Of a stretch of DNA of 64,000 nucleotides, positions 50,801 to 62,318 are shown in pieces (the stretch's first letter is position 1; each line of letters opens with the position of its first letter). The stretch lies in contig MU394053.1 of assembly GCA_022578605.1 (NCBI GenBank), positions 1,136,229 through 1,200,228 on the forward strand. Reading direction: 5' to 3'. The notes beneath the pieces are model-generated. The model made no database searches, was not told the origin of the DNA, and saw only the letters and a program-made list of their open reading frames with translations. This DNA comes from Camillea tinctor. Taxonomy: Eukaryota > Ascomycota > Sordariomycetes > Xylariales > Xylariaceae. The position numbers and the translations under genes are program-made.

Positions 50801-52235
50801 CGCGTGCTTCCAGTGACAAGTCGGATATTACCATTCGTGATATTCAAGTAGCGGGTGGGTCAGCAGCAAGGTGCTTGGTAAAAGCTGACTTTGACCTCGC
50901 CGTGGATGCTGCCCGGAAGAATTTTGCAGATGCTATCGGCGCCCCTAAGATCCCGAACGTTACATGGGATGATGTTGGTGGTCTCAATAACGTCAAGGAC
51001 GCCGTTATGGAAACAATCCAGCTACCCCTGGAGCGTCCAGAACTCTTCGCCAAGGGAATGAAAAAACGTTCCGGTATCTTATTCTATGGTCCACCTGGAA
51101 CTGGAAAGACATTATTGGCAAAGGCTATTGCTACAGAGTATAGCTTGAACTTCTTCAGTGTCAAGGGCCCTGAACTACTCAATATGTATATCGGAGAGTC
51201 TGAGGCAAATGTTCGCAGGGTCTTCCAGCGCGCCCGGGATGCCCGGCCGTGTTGTGTGTTCTTCGATGAGCTCGACTCGGTTGCTCCGAAGCGAGGAAAC
51301 CAAGGCGATAGCGGGGGTGTCATGGACCGAATCGTATCACAACTGTTGGCTGAGCTCGATGGCATGTCCGGTGGCGATGAGGGAGCAGGAGGCGTGTTTG
51401 TCATTGGTGCGACAAATCGACCAGATCTGCTCGATCAGGCCTTGCTTCGTCCTGGCAGATTCGATAAGATGCTCTACCTTGGAGTTTCCGACACGCATGA
51501 TAAGCAACTCAAGATTATGGAAGCTCTGACGAGGAAGTAAGTTTATTCCCACCGCAAAGTAACGAGAGCAACGAAACTTATTAACTTGAATATAGATTTA
51601 CTCTGCATCCTTCTGTTTCACTTCCGGCCGTCGCAGAGCATTTGCCATTCACCTACACAGGTGCCGATTTCTACGCGCTATGTAGCGACGCGATGCTTAA
51701 GGCCGTGACGAGGCAGGCTGCATCGGTCGATGCTAAGATCCGTGCGATCAACGCGGATCCGGAGACAAGACACCCCATCTCGACGGCCAACTTTTTCGAT
51801 CACCACGCTACAACTGAGGATATCACCGTTATGGTCACCGAACAGGACTTCCTCGATGCTAACAGGGAGCTAATTCCCAGTGTTAGCGCTGGTGAGCTAG
51901 CACACTACGAGAACGTCAGGGCTACTTTTGAGGGTACCAAGGATAAACAAAAACAGCAGCAGCAGCAGGAGGACATGACAGCGGCCGCAAATAAGGGCAA
52001 AGGCAAGGCGGTGGTGAGCAGTAAAGGGAAGGGGAAGGCTGTCGCTACCGCCAGTGACTTAGAGGAAGAAGATGAGAACGATGACGACGGCCAGGGGGGC
52101 TACGCAAGCCACGGCGGTGGTGGTGCTAGCGGCAGCGGCAGCGTAAATGGCAGGTTGTCACTTTCTAAAGGGAAGGGCAAGATGGTGGCCCGGTTCCAGG
52201 ATGGTACCGCGAGCGACGATGAAGGGTTGTATTAA
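47891..52235 (+). CDS. pex6: Peroxisomal biogenesis AAA ATPase Pex6
   Basis: Partner of Pex1 in the hexameric peroxisomal AAA motor that extracts ubiquitinated receptor Pex5 from the membrane so PTS1 import can continue. Exons 47891-48062, 48143-51536 and 51596-52235 give 1401 aa. Seen: a basic start (KRRRRRRQ); a long N-terminal region with an acidic spacer; D1 AAA domain near residue 764 whose Walker A is degenerate (VLLVSTQRNIGKATVAANAC), as is common in Pex6; and an intact D2 domain with WDDVGGLNNVKDAVMETIQL, Walker A FYGPPGTGKTLLAKAIATEY near 1040, GESEANVRRVFQRAR, Walker B CCVFFDELDS, and ATNRPDLLDQALLRPGRFDK. The tail after about 1300 is Lys/Gly/Ser-rich (KGKGKAVVSSKGKGKAV). Divergent from the sterol esterase. 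The neighbouring CoA ligase with a PKL end is a plausible client. Confidence 0.96.
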
Positions 52236-53090
52236 AGAATCAATCTGAGGCGGAGAACATATCACATTACATATTATCTATATATATACCTTAGGATGTC
52301 GCCTTTTCTTTTTTACTACATAGAGAGATGCGAGCATGAGACGAAGCGAGATGATAATGAGGAAGAGACCCCTTTCGAAAAAGCAAAGAGGAAAAGGAGA
52401 GAGATATGGAATGAATATTTTAGGATCAATGTGTATATGTGTAGGTTATGTGGTGCGTAACGCCATCGAAGAGAACAAAAAAAGCCGACGAACTTTTGAG
52501 AATACCTAGGTGCAAAAAAAAATAAGGAATGAAGGGAAAACAAGAGAAGATGCTCCCGGGTTTTTAGTTAAAATATCGCTAATATTTGAGATATATATTA
52601 CCCTCTCTACCTTCCTGTTACTCTCTCCCCCCTTTTGATATTCTTCTCTAAGACATGTTTCTACTTACTACCTTATCTTACCTAGTAGTCACAACAATTT
52701 GTAGTATACGTATAATTCTTTCATACCCCCTTTACTCTCTTTCCCTTTTTTGGTAATATGTGAGTATGCGTCTGTAGTGGTTGTAAGTAAAACTACTAAC
52801 CTACCTCAGATAGGTTTGAAGTTGTTATTATTATTATTGGTTTTGCTTTTTACATCTTACATGCCATTGCCTGCCGACGTAACTCCCCATCACACACCCC
52901 TTGCTTAAACTCCCTACCATACATTTCTTACATAGTTTACGTACAACGAATATATTCCTCTTACAAGGACCTCACAGGGAACACAGACAAGTGATTTGTT
53001 GGTCGATCTTCAACTTGACAATAATATTCCTTCATATAGCCTTTCTCCCTATTACCCCCCCTAAGAGCGCCTTCCCTCCTATCTTCCACT
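52236..53090. other. Intergenic region between convergent pex6 and SH3BGR-like genes
   Basis: About 0.85 kb with no supported gene. AT-rich. It includes T/A runs, TTATTATTATTATTGG (52825-52842) and a CT-rich edge. Two 3' UTRs are expected here. Confidence 0.6.
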
Positions 53091-55069
53091 TTACTTGGCC
53101 ACCTCCTTCTCCTTCTCCTTCTTTTCCTCCACCGCCACCTCCTCTTCTTCGGATTCTTCTTCACTCGAATCTTCCTCTTCAGAATCCTCTTCCTCCTCTT
53201 CTCCTTCTTCAGAATCCCCTTCTCCCTCTGCTTCCTCGGTCTCCCCGGCTTCCTCAGCCTCTTCAGCTTCCTCTTCGGAGGATTCCTCTTCAGAGGATTC
53301 CTCCTCTTCCTCGCTAGCGGCAGGAGCAGGAGCGGCAGCGGTGGCGGCGGCAGGAGCAGGGGCAGCAGCAGCAGCCTTACCATCCTCCTCTATACTGAGG
53401 TTCTTGACAGCTTCGCTCAGGTCATCTTCTCCTGGTTTCGGTGTAGGGGAGGTTTTAGCTGGGGTCGCTTTAGCAGCTGTGGTCTTCGTTGCCGTTGCTT
53501 TCGCCGTTACTTTCGTTGGTGCTTTACTTGTCGACGCTTTGCTTGTTGACGCTTTGGTAGTTGCTATTTTCGATGTTGGTACCTTGCTTGTCGTGACTTT
53601 GCCCGTTGTCGTTTTGGTTGTTGCAGTCTTACTTGTTGAAGTCTTACTTGTTGTGGCCTTGCTTGGTGTTACCTTACTTGTTGCTACCTTAGTCGTTGCT
53701 TTGGCTGTCGTTAGTTTGCTTGGTGTTGCTTTAGCCGCTGCAGATCTAGTTGTTGATGTTGCTCTAGTTGTTGATGTTGCCCTGGTGGTCGATGTTGCCC
53801 TGGTGGTCGATGGTGCCCTAGTGGTCGATGGTGCCCTAGTGGTTGATGGTGCTCTGCTGGTTGTTGCTGTCCTGCTACTTGCTGCTGTCTTACTAGCTGT
53901 TGCTGTCTTGCTGGCTGTAGCTATCTTACTAGTTGTCGTTGTCTTGCTGGTTGTCGGTTTGCTTGTCGTTGCTTTGCTTGTTGCCGCTTTTGTGGTCGTA
54001 GGCGCTGTTTTCGTTGTCGCCGGCTTGGATATTGTTGCCTTTGCTGTTGTTGCTGCCGTTGGTGTCGATGGCGTCGACGGCGTCGGTGTCGATGTCTTTG
54101 ACGTTGTTGCTGTCGTCGTCGTGGTTGTTGTTATCGTCGATGTTGTCGCCTTTGGTTCGCTCTCACCCTCCTCCTTTTTGGGGTCCTGATTCTCCTTCCT
54201 CACTTTGCTAGCTTGAGCCCTAGCTCTAAGGGATTCGAGGCGCATTTGTTTCGCCTTGCGCGCTGCCTCCTCAGCTACGTTACCGACAGACTTGTTGGGG
54301 TCGGCTTTCGAAGCTGTGGACGGGGTCTTAGCTGTGCCGGCGGACTGAGCGGTAGCTACAGGGAGGGGCGGAGCGGCTGGCGGCGGAACAGCTGAACCTT
54401 CTGTCGCAGAGGCAGCGGCTTCGGCGGCTTTGGTGGGGTTGGCAAGTTGGTTGGTCTTGGGGGCGGCGACGGGAGGCGGGGCCTCGCTCTTTTTCGGTTG
54501 GGTGAATTCGTCATAGTAAATAGTGACGTGTTGCTTGAGTTCGCCATATTCGTTCCATTCCTCAATCTCTACTATATCCTAGATAGCACACACGAGCGAG
54601 AATGTCAGCATACTTTCAGTTCAAAGCTCCTATCATCTACTCTAGAACATCCGCTCCTCCTTCGCGCCGAGGACAAGGGATAGACAAGGGATAGACGGAA
54701 GATGGGATGAAAGAAGAAGCTTACCCCAAGCACCAGACCCATCTGTACAAGGGCGGGCAGCTTGCGCACTCGGCCATTGGCATCTTTCCCGGCCCGTCTC
54801 CCCCAGAGCATACGAGCCTTCTCGTCTACGGCTAAGTCCAGAGCCTTGAAGGGCACACGGTTGGCCCGAAGGATCGTCTCCAGCCGTGAAGTGGCGGTAA
54901 CAATATGCGAGGATCCAGCCGTCAACGAGGTATAGATGTACAGGGCGGGGTCAGTCGAATACGACGGCTTAGCGGAGGGGGGAGGAGTAGCATCAGTAGC
55001 AGCAGCAGCAGCAGCAGCAGTGGTATCAGCAGTAATAGTGGTATCAGCAGCGGTATCGGCGTCGGCCAT
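53091..55069 (-). CDS. SH3BGR/thioredoxin-fold domain protein with long low-complexity tail
   Basis: N-terminal domain of the SH3-domain-binding glutamic-acid-rich family (glutaredoxin-like fold without the redox CxxC). Molecular role unknown. Exons 55069-54725 and 54578-53091 give 610 aa. Seen: an Ala/Thr-rich leader (about 1-40); ALYIYTSLTAGSSHIVTATS, RLETILRANRVPFKALDLAV, DEKARMLWGRRAG and LPALVQMGLVLG, joined by the intron to DIVEIEEWNEYGELKQHV, which is the family ending. From about residue 150 onward the tail is almost wholly Thr/Ser/Lys/Ala repeats of histone-H1-like composition (including APSTTR and ATSTTR hexads, 270-330 region). An acidic Glu/Ser-rich end (SEEEEESSEEESSEEEAEEA type) follows. 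The conserved part is certain. Tail length may vary between strains because its DNA is repetitive. Confidence 0.82.
53746..53853. repeat. 18-bp coding tandem repeat (six units)
   Basis: Six consecutive 18-bp units of the form CTRGTKGTYGATGKTGCY, with a few substitutions, lie inside the SH3BGR-like gene. On the minus strand they encode three APSTTR-type and three ATSTTR-type hexads. Unit length is a multiple of three, so copy-number change keeps the frame. Confidence 0.9.
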
Positions 55070-55966
55070 GGTGATGGTGATAACGGTGTGGATGTATCCG
55101 TGTGTCTGTGTGTCTATGTGTCTGTGTGTACCTCAAGTATGGGTAGTATGGTTGGTATGTGATAGGTCTGATTGTGGTGGTCGGTGTTTGGTGTTTGTGC
55201 GTATATGCGTATTGATTTTGTCTCTTTCGTGGTGATCTTGAGGTTTGTTTGGTTTATTCTTGGTTCTCGTCACTTGCAGCAAGCTGTGATAATAGTTGCA
55301 GTAGTATGGAAAAGGGGGGACAGGGACAGGGACAAGAGAAAGAATCAAAAAGCAAAAAGCAAAATGAAAATGAGTGTAAGAGAGAGCCTGAACTTGGGCC
55401 TCAACCCGAACCCGAGTCAGAACCAAAAAAAAAAAAAAAAAAAGGGGGTCGCAAGCTAGGTTAGGTATGTTCTGCCCCCCCTTGTCTCTTATTCAAAGTT
55501 GTCAAGGTTAAGTAACTTTGTAAGGCAGGGTAAGACAAGGTAAAGCAAAAAGCAAGGCAAGGGTTAGGTATGAGACGTATAGTACTATAGTATAGTGTAC
55601 TAAGTTAATGTAGTGTAGCAACGAGTGTGGGATAAAAGGAAGGAAGGTGTAGGAGAAGAAGCAGAAAGAAAGAAAGAAGGATCACATTGGGTTAGGTTGG
55701 AGGCTGGTCGCGAACGATGGTGGATCAAGTCAATGTTTCATTTGAGAGCTGTCGAAAAACTGACGTTCCACATTTGATGCGTCTTTAGTTTGGTTCGGTA
55801 CTTTACTTGACTTGACTTACTATTAGATCAGACAACCCTGAATATTCCATCCCCTTTTGGTAAGTTGATGTGTGACAATGAACTCAAAACTTAGGCAGTA
55901 TCCATGTATACTAGTAGATAAAAGCAGTATGTACGTTTTACGTTGATTCTAGTGTAAAGTTTATTT

Positions 55967-56058
<92 letters not shown>

Positions 56059-56581
56059 TTTTTCTTTTTGCAATGATTTCATACTATGTAAATACATAAC
56101 CCAAGACATGGCATATGTACCTTGCACCAATTACAGACAGGTATACCCGTTGTACATATATGCTCGCTTACGCAGAATGGTAGTACGAGAAAGGTACGGC
56201 TACGTAGCAGCATACATATAACCTATCCATGTAGCTCTCAACTAGTGCGGGGGGGCTTGTCTTGTAGCATGCATGTGCTTAAGCCTGGCTCAAGCCAGGT
56301 ACGTATAGCACACAGATCACGAACCCCTATACAACTTGAACTAGTACTCCAACCCATCTTCGCAACTTACATACCTAGGTTAACCTACATGTACATCCTC
56401 ACAACTATCCCCAACTATGTAATATATGTTTATCTATTATGGTTATAATCATGACCATGATCACGATCCTCTTAAATGGAAACATCTCCGGTCATAAACA
56501 GGATACCTAAATACGAGGGATCTATAATAGACAGTTCCTAGCCCAAACCAATAAGTCGGCGCTTATTTATCTTGGAGGTTA
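55070..56581. other. Intergenic region with long microsatellites
   Basis: About 1.5 kb with no supported gene. GT-rich promoter side of the SH3BGR-like gene (GTGTGTCTGTG, 55095-55130), a poly-A run (about 55424-55442), and the CTTT microsatellite listed separately. TAGGTAACC-type motifs lie near 56370-56390. Confidence 0.6.
55964..56069. repeat. CTTT tetranucleotide microsatellite
   Basis: About 25 nearly perfect tandem copies of CTTT (AAAG on the other strand). The Lys/Glu/Arg repeat frame on the minus strand through it is an artefact. Confidence 0.97.
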
Positions 56582-57046
56582 CTATTTCTCTCTACGTGCC
56601 TCTGCATCATCCGATATATACCTCGACCCCACAGCCGAATTACTGCCTAAGTCGACATGCATGCCATGCATATAGGGTCGATCAGTTGACTTCGTGTCAA
56701 AACCTCCGTGCCGGGTCCTAAGCACGTCTCTCCCCGGGTTGTAACCAAAACTCGTTGATAGACGGCCTAGGTACGCGAGGGCATGTGTCACGCCATAATC
56801 CCCCGGGATCTCGACGTTCCCATGTTCTATACTTTGCTTCTTGTGTCTTCCGTGATACAGTTTAGCCGCAAGGTCACCACTGCTACTATTGCTTCTTAGG
56901 ACCCAAGAATGAGAAAAGCCACCCCTACCAGGCCGTACCCGGATAGCAACCCGGTCGGCTGGGAGAACTCCGAATGGGCCATCCCCATTGATAGAGGGTA
57001 TATGTATGTGAAGAGCACCTCGGGAATCTCTGTGCGAGGACGACAT
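56582..57046 (-). CDS. Orphan ORF, 154 aa, function unknown
   Basis: Not recognised. An intronless minus-strand frame begins MSSSHRDSRGALHIHIPSIN. The frame is open further up to 57136, but the ATG at 57046 follows a CCCGTCTCATC leader. Upstream on the same strand are a CCAAT-like element and a GTATAATG TATA-like element within about 200 nt. Sequence: ADRVAIRVRPGRGGFSHSWV, LRSNSSSGDLAAKLYHGRHK, DYGVTHALAYLGRLSTSFGY. No signal peptide, membrane helix or known motif. A 154-codon frame is longer than expected by chance at this base composition but not proof of a gene. It sits at the edge of the gene-poor right segment. Confidence 0.4.
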   Translation of the reverse strand: MSSSHRDSRGALHIHIPSINGDGPFGVLPADRVAIRVRPGRGGFSHSWVLRSNSSSGDLAAKLYHGRHKKQSIEHGNVEIPGDYGVTHALAYLGRLSTSFGYNPGRDVLRTRHGGFDTKSTDRPYMHGMHVDLGSNSAVGSRYISDDAEARREK

Positions 57047-60000
57047 GATGAGACGGGGCGGGACCGAAAGCAAAAGCCCCGTGCGTGTCTTTTGATGTAT
57101 GTAGTCTGAAGTGGTAATACAGATTACCGATTCCACACGTCACAAGATAAGAGCACGTTCTCATTGGTTCTCTCTTCCTCCCCCTCCCTTCATTATACAG
57201 AGAGGTATAAGTCCAGTGTAGCCTCACTACGGCTCACAAAGCTCGGATAGACAGATAGATAGGCGTAGGCTGACAGCAAGAAGGAAAGTAAGCATACAGC
57301 CGAATGTTTTTATTTCTCTATCGTCATAATTAGGTCCTATCGACAGGATTCTATGCTAATCTCCCCCGGCCGCTCTCGCAATCGTAACTACTACCGCATT
57401 CATGCTTGAAGCGGCCACGTAGGGCTCCAGCTAAGGGATAACAGCCGTTGATCTTCCATAAGAATCACGGCCCGTGACACTTCCGACGGATAGAGAACAA
57501 GCCCTGGAGTTAGGGGTTAGGGAGGAGAAAGGGAGCGAAGGAAAAGAAAGAAAATATGATATATCATCTCGATTTAGAAGACAACCCAGTAGCGCAGCTT
57601 GTTAAGGTAGGAATTTGGGGTATATCGTAAAAGGACCAGTGAATGTGTTTCATTGCAGACTCATTAGAAAGGACACGGAGATCTTAGATGAGGGCGCGCA
57701 TAAGAGGAGGCGATTGGAGACGGAAAACGAAGTTGAACGTACAGATCTCAAGCGTATTCCAGTATCGTAGGACTGAGCATCAAAGCCGACTTGTCTAGAG
57801 GTACGTAGCTGCAAAATGGGTAGGGTAGTAGAAGGCCCTCGCTCGCGACGTCGAGGTCGGAGAGTATCCGGCCCGGAAGTGTGTACCCGGCATAGTTGAC
57901 AGCTACCCTATCCCATGTATTCCCTCTCTTTTCTTTTTCAATTATTCGGGTTGCATGCGTTCCTGAGCTGTGCTGCGAAAGGGGATGCTTCTAGATGTAA
58001 CTCTCTAGCTCGGTGTTGGTCTGTACCCTTTGATGGCCCTATAAGGCAGGAAACAGGCAAGAACAGTAGTATTGCAGTATCAAGGTCGTATACATTGCTG
58101 TAGTTGTCCTCATGGGTGTCTATGTGAGACCATCTCGCTCCGCTCCATTTTTCACTATCCTAGGTTAGTCATTCTCGTAAGGACTACGAATAGTAGCCCG
58201 AGGAGATGTATTGACGGCATATGCAGGCGACTACGAGTGTCTGCCGAATTTCACATCCTGCATAATATACTCTGTGTTGGTCGCGACGACGAGCACGACG
58301 GCAAGTCAAGATGAGCAGGGCGGCTCGATCTATCTTATATTATAGGCCAAACTTCGTTTTTTAGCCCGTGAAATCGTCAGATACTTGCAGTAACACAGAG
58401 CACTGTAAGCTGTAATTCTAGTGCTGTTAGTCCTTCTAGGAAAGACTAAAGCTATCGAATCCGCTAGGTATACATATGGTTTGATCCCGAGCCCGTCCAG
58501 CTCAAGATCAGGACCGGGTTGCCTGTCAGAGGTGCATTCGGGAAATGCTTGGTTGGTCAATATTAACGCGACCTTCTGCTTGCCTGGTAGCAAATAGGTC
58601 TCCAAGCCTTATATGCAGGAGCACTATGTATGTAATGTACTTTGCATGTTTGGTCGTGATCAGGACGATGAGGTAGGTATCGACATGTGGGAGTGAAAAG
58701 GGGGACTGATGGAAGACAGTAATCAAAAGGAGTTAGCATTTTCGGTTTAGAGCCATTGGCAACTCTAGTCCTAGAGAGGAATCATGAGCTATAATAACCA
58801 TCTTAGTAACACCGTCATTAAACTATTAGTCTTTTAAAAAAGGTTATTCGTCAGGTTATTGTCGTAGTAAATCCGAGTGTTGATGTTTTCTAAAGTGTCG
58901 TTCCAAGTTTCGTAGCCGAGTGCCCAGATTTATTGCTCCTTGAATCGAGGATATGTATGAATAACACAAGTCTTATCGAGGTTGCGAGCATGGTCTAAGT
59001 ATTGTAGGAGTACCAACATTTGGCCGTTACTCAAAGGTAGAGGAAGGTAAGTATGTATTTTAGCATGTTTATTGGCTAAAGGGATAGTAAGTTGATGTTA
59101 TTCCCAATTGTTTGATAATAGTAATATGGGCCATAGTCCCGATCTCTTTCTCACTTTGCCTATAGTATGTTTCGTTTTGAAAACCATCGTAACTGGGAAC
59201 AAATATTCTACACGGAATCCGCATTTCTATGCCAATCTATTAGGAAGCTTCAATGCTAGTGTACATGCTCTTGGAAATAGAGCATCTTAACATACTAAGA
59301 GAAGGAGTGTTATGTTGAATATATGACTAACTTAGGTTATTATGATCTATCGCAGATCTTTTGTCTTGATACTGTCGAATGCTAGTTATGCTGCAATGAG
59401 AAGGAGGTAAGGCAATAAATTACAGCACAGCCGATTCATTAATATCGCATAATCCAGGCAGACGTGCCAGTGGGTTGCTTGGTTTGCTTCGATGGCAGCC
59501 AAGATATGCAATACATGTCCATATATCATCTCGTTTGCTCTTCTTTGATCTCAAACCCACCCAGCCTATCCAGGCTCTCGGATAACTGACACATGTAAGG
59601 TCTTCGTCCCGGTATTAATTGGAACCCTTGCGGGATTTCCCTCGTGTATGCAAGGAACGTGGCGATTTCCTCCCACCAGGAAAACTGGGCATGTTGTGTG
59701 ACTCAACTGACGGATAGGAGCGTAGTTGTCGTGACCCTATTTAATGAGGAGTTATACATAGTAGAGTATAGTACCACCTCTAGCCTTGCTCTGTAGTATA
59801 TGAAATGAGTTGTCACAGCCATGATTGTCTAGGTCAGGTTTTTGCTAAATCAAGCTTTGCGTTAGAATTGAACTCGCCCATCTTATGGTACAGCTGCAGG
59901 CTTACTGGCCTTCTTGCGGGATATTATGAAATTTTAGCATATTTGTGTGATCTGTTTGCTTTGTCCGTGTCACGAGGGACGTCTCTCATCGGGCTAGAAA

Positions 60001-61938
60001 CTTGTGGTATTTCGTGATACAACTCGCTTCATCTAATATATGATTTGCGTACCTGAATGATGGGTATACGGATGCTTAAAGCATAGCCGTTTTGTGATAC
60101 CATAGCTTCTGTCATGGGTGTTATTTACGTACTGAAATTACGTCGAAAAGTTTCTCTGTTGAGGCTCGAACATAAGAACGAGTTTAGACAGTAGCCTTTG
60201 GATATATATGTATATACGTACTTTTAATCCTCCCGACTGTGCTTCTATACTTATTCACCCGACAGCATGATAATAGCCAACTGATGTCGTAGCCCATCTC
60301 TTTGAATTTTCGTTTGAGTAGCGAAGCAGTCAGGGGAAGCAATAAGATCGCAATTACGGCTCTCAAATGAAAACTTGTCAACAAGTATGTTGGTCTAGTT
60401 CTTTTCTTCCCATAGATGAAATTATGTTTACCTCGGACAATAGTATAATTTGTCAAGCAGAGTTGGCTTGTGGATAGTATCAATGTTTTAGTTTATTAAT
60501 TATTGCAGCGTAGACTCGTCTCCGTTTGGAATCCAACAGTCCTCAACAAAACGGTTTGGACTAGATTCCTTAGCACACCATACACCAAGGTAACTACAGT
60601 ACATGATAGCCATCTAAAGAAACTTTCAGAGTATGTTCCATATCAAACAATATTTCATGTGATGTAACCTAGTCCTGATGTAATAATGTTGGGTATCATC
60701 CAACAGTTAAAACCCCTTGATAGAGGATGCTCGATATAGAAACTCTGATCAACAGCAAGTATGTTTTTTTCCTCTTCACCCTACTCTTTTGCGGCTATCA
60801 TTGAGGCCCCTAACCCTAACTATATTGTAACTATCCATAAGTCGTCCAGTTACTGATTTCTCCCCTCTCCCCTTCCCCTTTCTTCTCATATCTTCTATGT
60901 TGTACCAACCGGACATGCTCCTTGGGGATCTACATATTATCTTAAGATAATTTTACATGTAACAGACTATATCATTGATTTACGTTCGATCCTTGGTCGT
61001 GAGTCAAATGTGACTCACGAGCTATCGCGTAGAGAAGGAATAGGCGATGTAGCCAGTACCTACAAGTAAATCTTCTAATGGTCACATCACCTGCATTAGT
61101 AGTGATAGCAGATGATATTATTTCTCGCATTCCATTCTCAATATACCCATGCTGTTATGCATTCCATTGATATAGGAAGTAGCGCAGATTTATAGGACAT
61201 TTGTAATTACTTAGAAGTGATGCATCTATTTTTTTTTTTTTTTTTTAGAAACCGGTTGCATATTGGGAGTTCGTAATGGTGTCGTGAATATGCATAGGTA
61301 CGCATTGCCTGGTATGTTATCAGTTTCCGTGATTATAAGAAAACGCTCGGAGTATGCTTTGCTGAATTGGCAACTAACTACGGTGTGCAGTCATACACCC
61401 TCGTTTACGTCGTCCGGGACCATGGTGTCGGGTCCAAATCATATCATTTCATATACCAGGCCTAACCGGTAGTTGACTGGTCAGAACCTCCAGATGCAAC
61501 ATCGGAGAGCGCTCCAAGACAGAGAAGACGATGATTGGGTCCCCGTTGATCGGAACAGCATCCAGGCTATGGCTAGGCTAAAGATGTACCCAGGCATGGA
61601 GCACGAGGCTGGTGCTAGAAATGTCTAGAATACTGATGGCTATGCTGGGATCGGATGAGAGCTGTACCTGGTGCGCTTCTGTTGATCTAAAGGGGCTCGG
61701 GTAGGGTCGCCTAACGGAATGAACAGTGAAGAGATATCTCAGGGAAGAGTCCAAGATAAGACTATAAAACCCAGGCGGCCCTCTAACTTTAGATCCGTTC
61801 AACTTCATCTTGTTTGAAACTCACCCCCCTTCAAGTGTATACTTTGCTTTGATGCCATCGTTTATAAGAGCAATAAAAAACTAACCCAACACGAAGCTGG
61901 ACCTGGAAGAAATCCCCAAGACTATATAATAACAAGCG
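57047..61938. other. Gene-poor segment
   Basis: About 4.9 kb with no recognised gene. Frames are short and broken. Coding-like snippets occur (minus strand around 59560-59720; plus strand 61290-61628 with plausible splice sites), but none matches a family I know. TACCTA-type motifs that crowd earlier gaps are nearly absent. TTAGGGGTTAGGG lies near 57510 and CCCTAACCCTAA near 60809. A T-run of about 18 lies at 61230-61248. Confidence 0.5.
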
Positions 61939-62318
61939 ATGGCAGACAAGAACCTGTGAGTGATTTCGAGAGTCCTTTAGTACCTACAACCCCTTTTAGC
62001 CTACCCCGGAAGCAAAGAAGTTTACCTAACATGACAATACTAATTGATTCATTATGCTGTAGCGGAATCCCCACAAACCAAGGCCTAGGGGCCAAAGATG
62101 AGAACTCGTCTTTCAAGGATGTACAATCAGACAACTATCAGAAACCATCAACAAGACCATCCATTAGTTTAGGAATGCCCGATGCCGGAACTACTCTCGC
62201 GGGCAAGTACTGTGCTCACAGTACAACACATGACTGTCCAGAGATAGTTTTATCCAAAGATAGGGATGAGGTATTGTGCGAAAAATGCAGGAACGGGAAA
62301 TGCACTTCTTCGTCATAG
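61939..62318 (+). CDS. Small cysteine-rich protein, 90 aa, unrecognised
   Basis: Two exons: 61939-61955 (MADKN plus the first two bases of the next Leu codon) and 62063-62318, joined in phase to 90 aa. The intron is textbook: donor GTGAGT, branch ACTAAT about 20 nt before acceptor GCTGTAG, length 107 nt. The C-terminal third carries a compact Cys/His set, KYCAHSTTHDCPE then VLCEKCRNGKC, which could bind a metal ion such as zinc. There is no signal peptide, so an intracellular location is likely. I cannot name a family. The fit of splice signals with an open downstream frame argues for a real, perhaps lineage-restricted gene. Confidence 0.55.

Noticed and set aside
53095..54189. 364-aa plus-strand ORF rich in Val/Leu/Ala opposite the SH3BGR-like gene
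   Set aside because: It is the antisense shadow of the repetitive Thr/Ser/Lys/Ala tail. The minus strand has a conserved domain, intron and proper start, while this frame has only repeat-derived composition.
55891..56130. Lys/Glu/Arg repeat ORF on the minus strand
   Set aside because: Entirely the AAAG/CTTT microsatellite.
59560..59730. Minus-strand protein-like stretch (FSWWEEIATFLAYTREIP)
   Set aside because: About 55 codons between stops is common by chance in this AT-rich segment. Neighbouring frames also look plausible and no family is recognised.
60805..60822. CCCTAACCCTAA as a telomere end
   Set aside because: Only about two units with ordinary sequence on both sides. It is not a chromosome end and may be chance.
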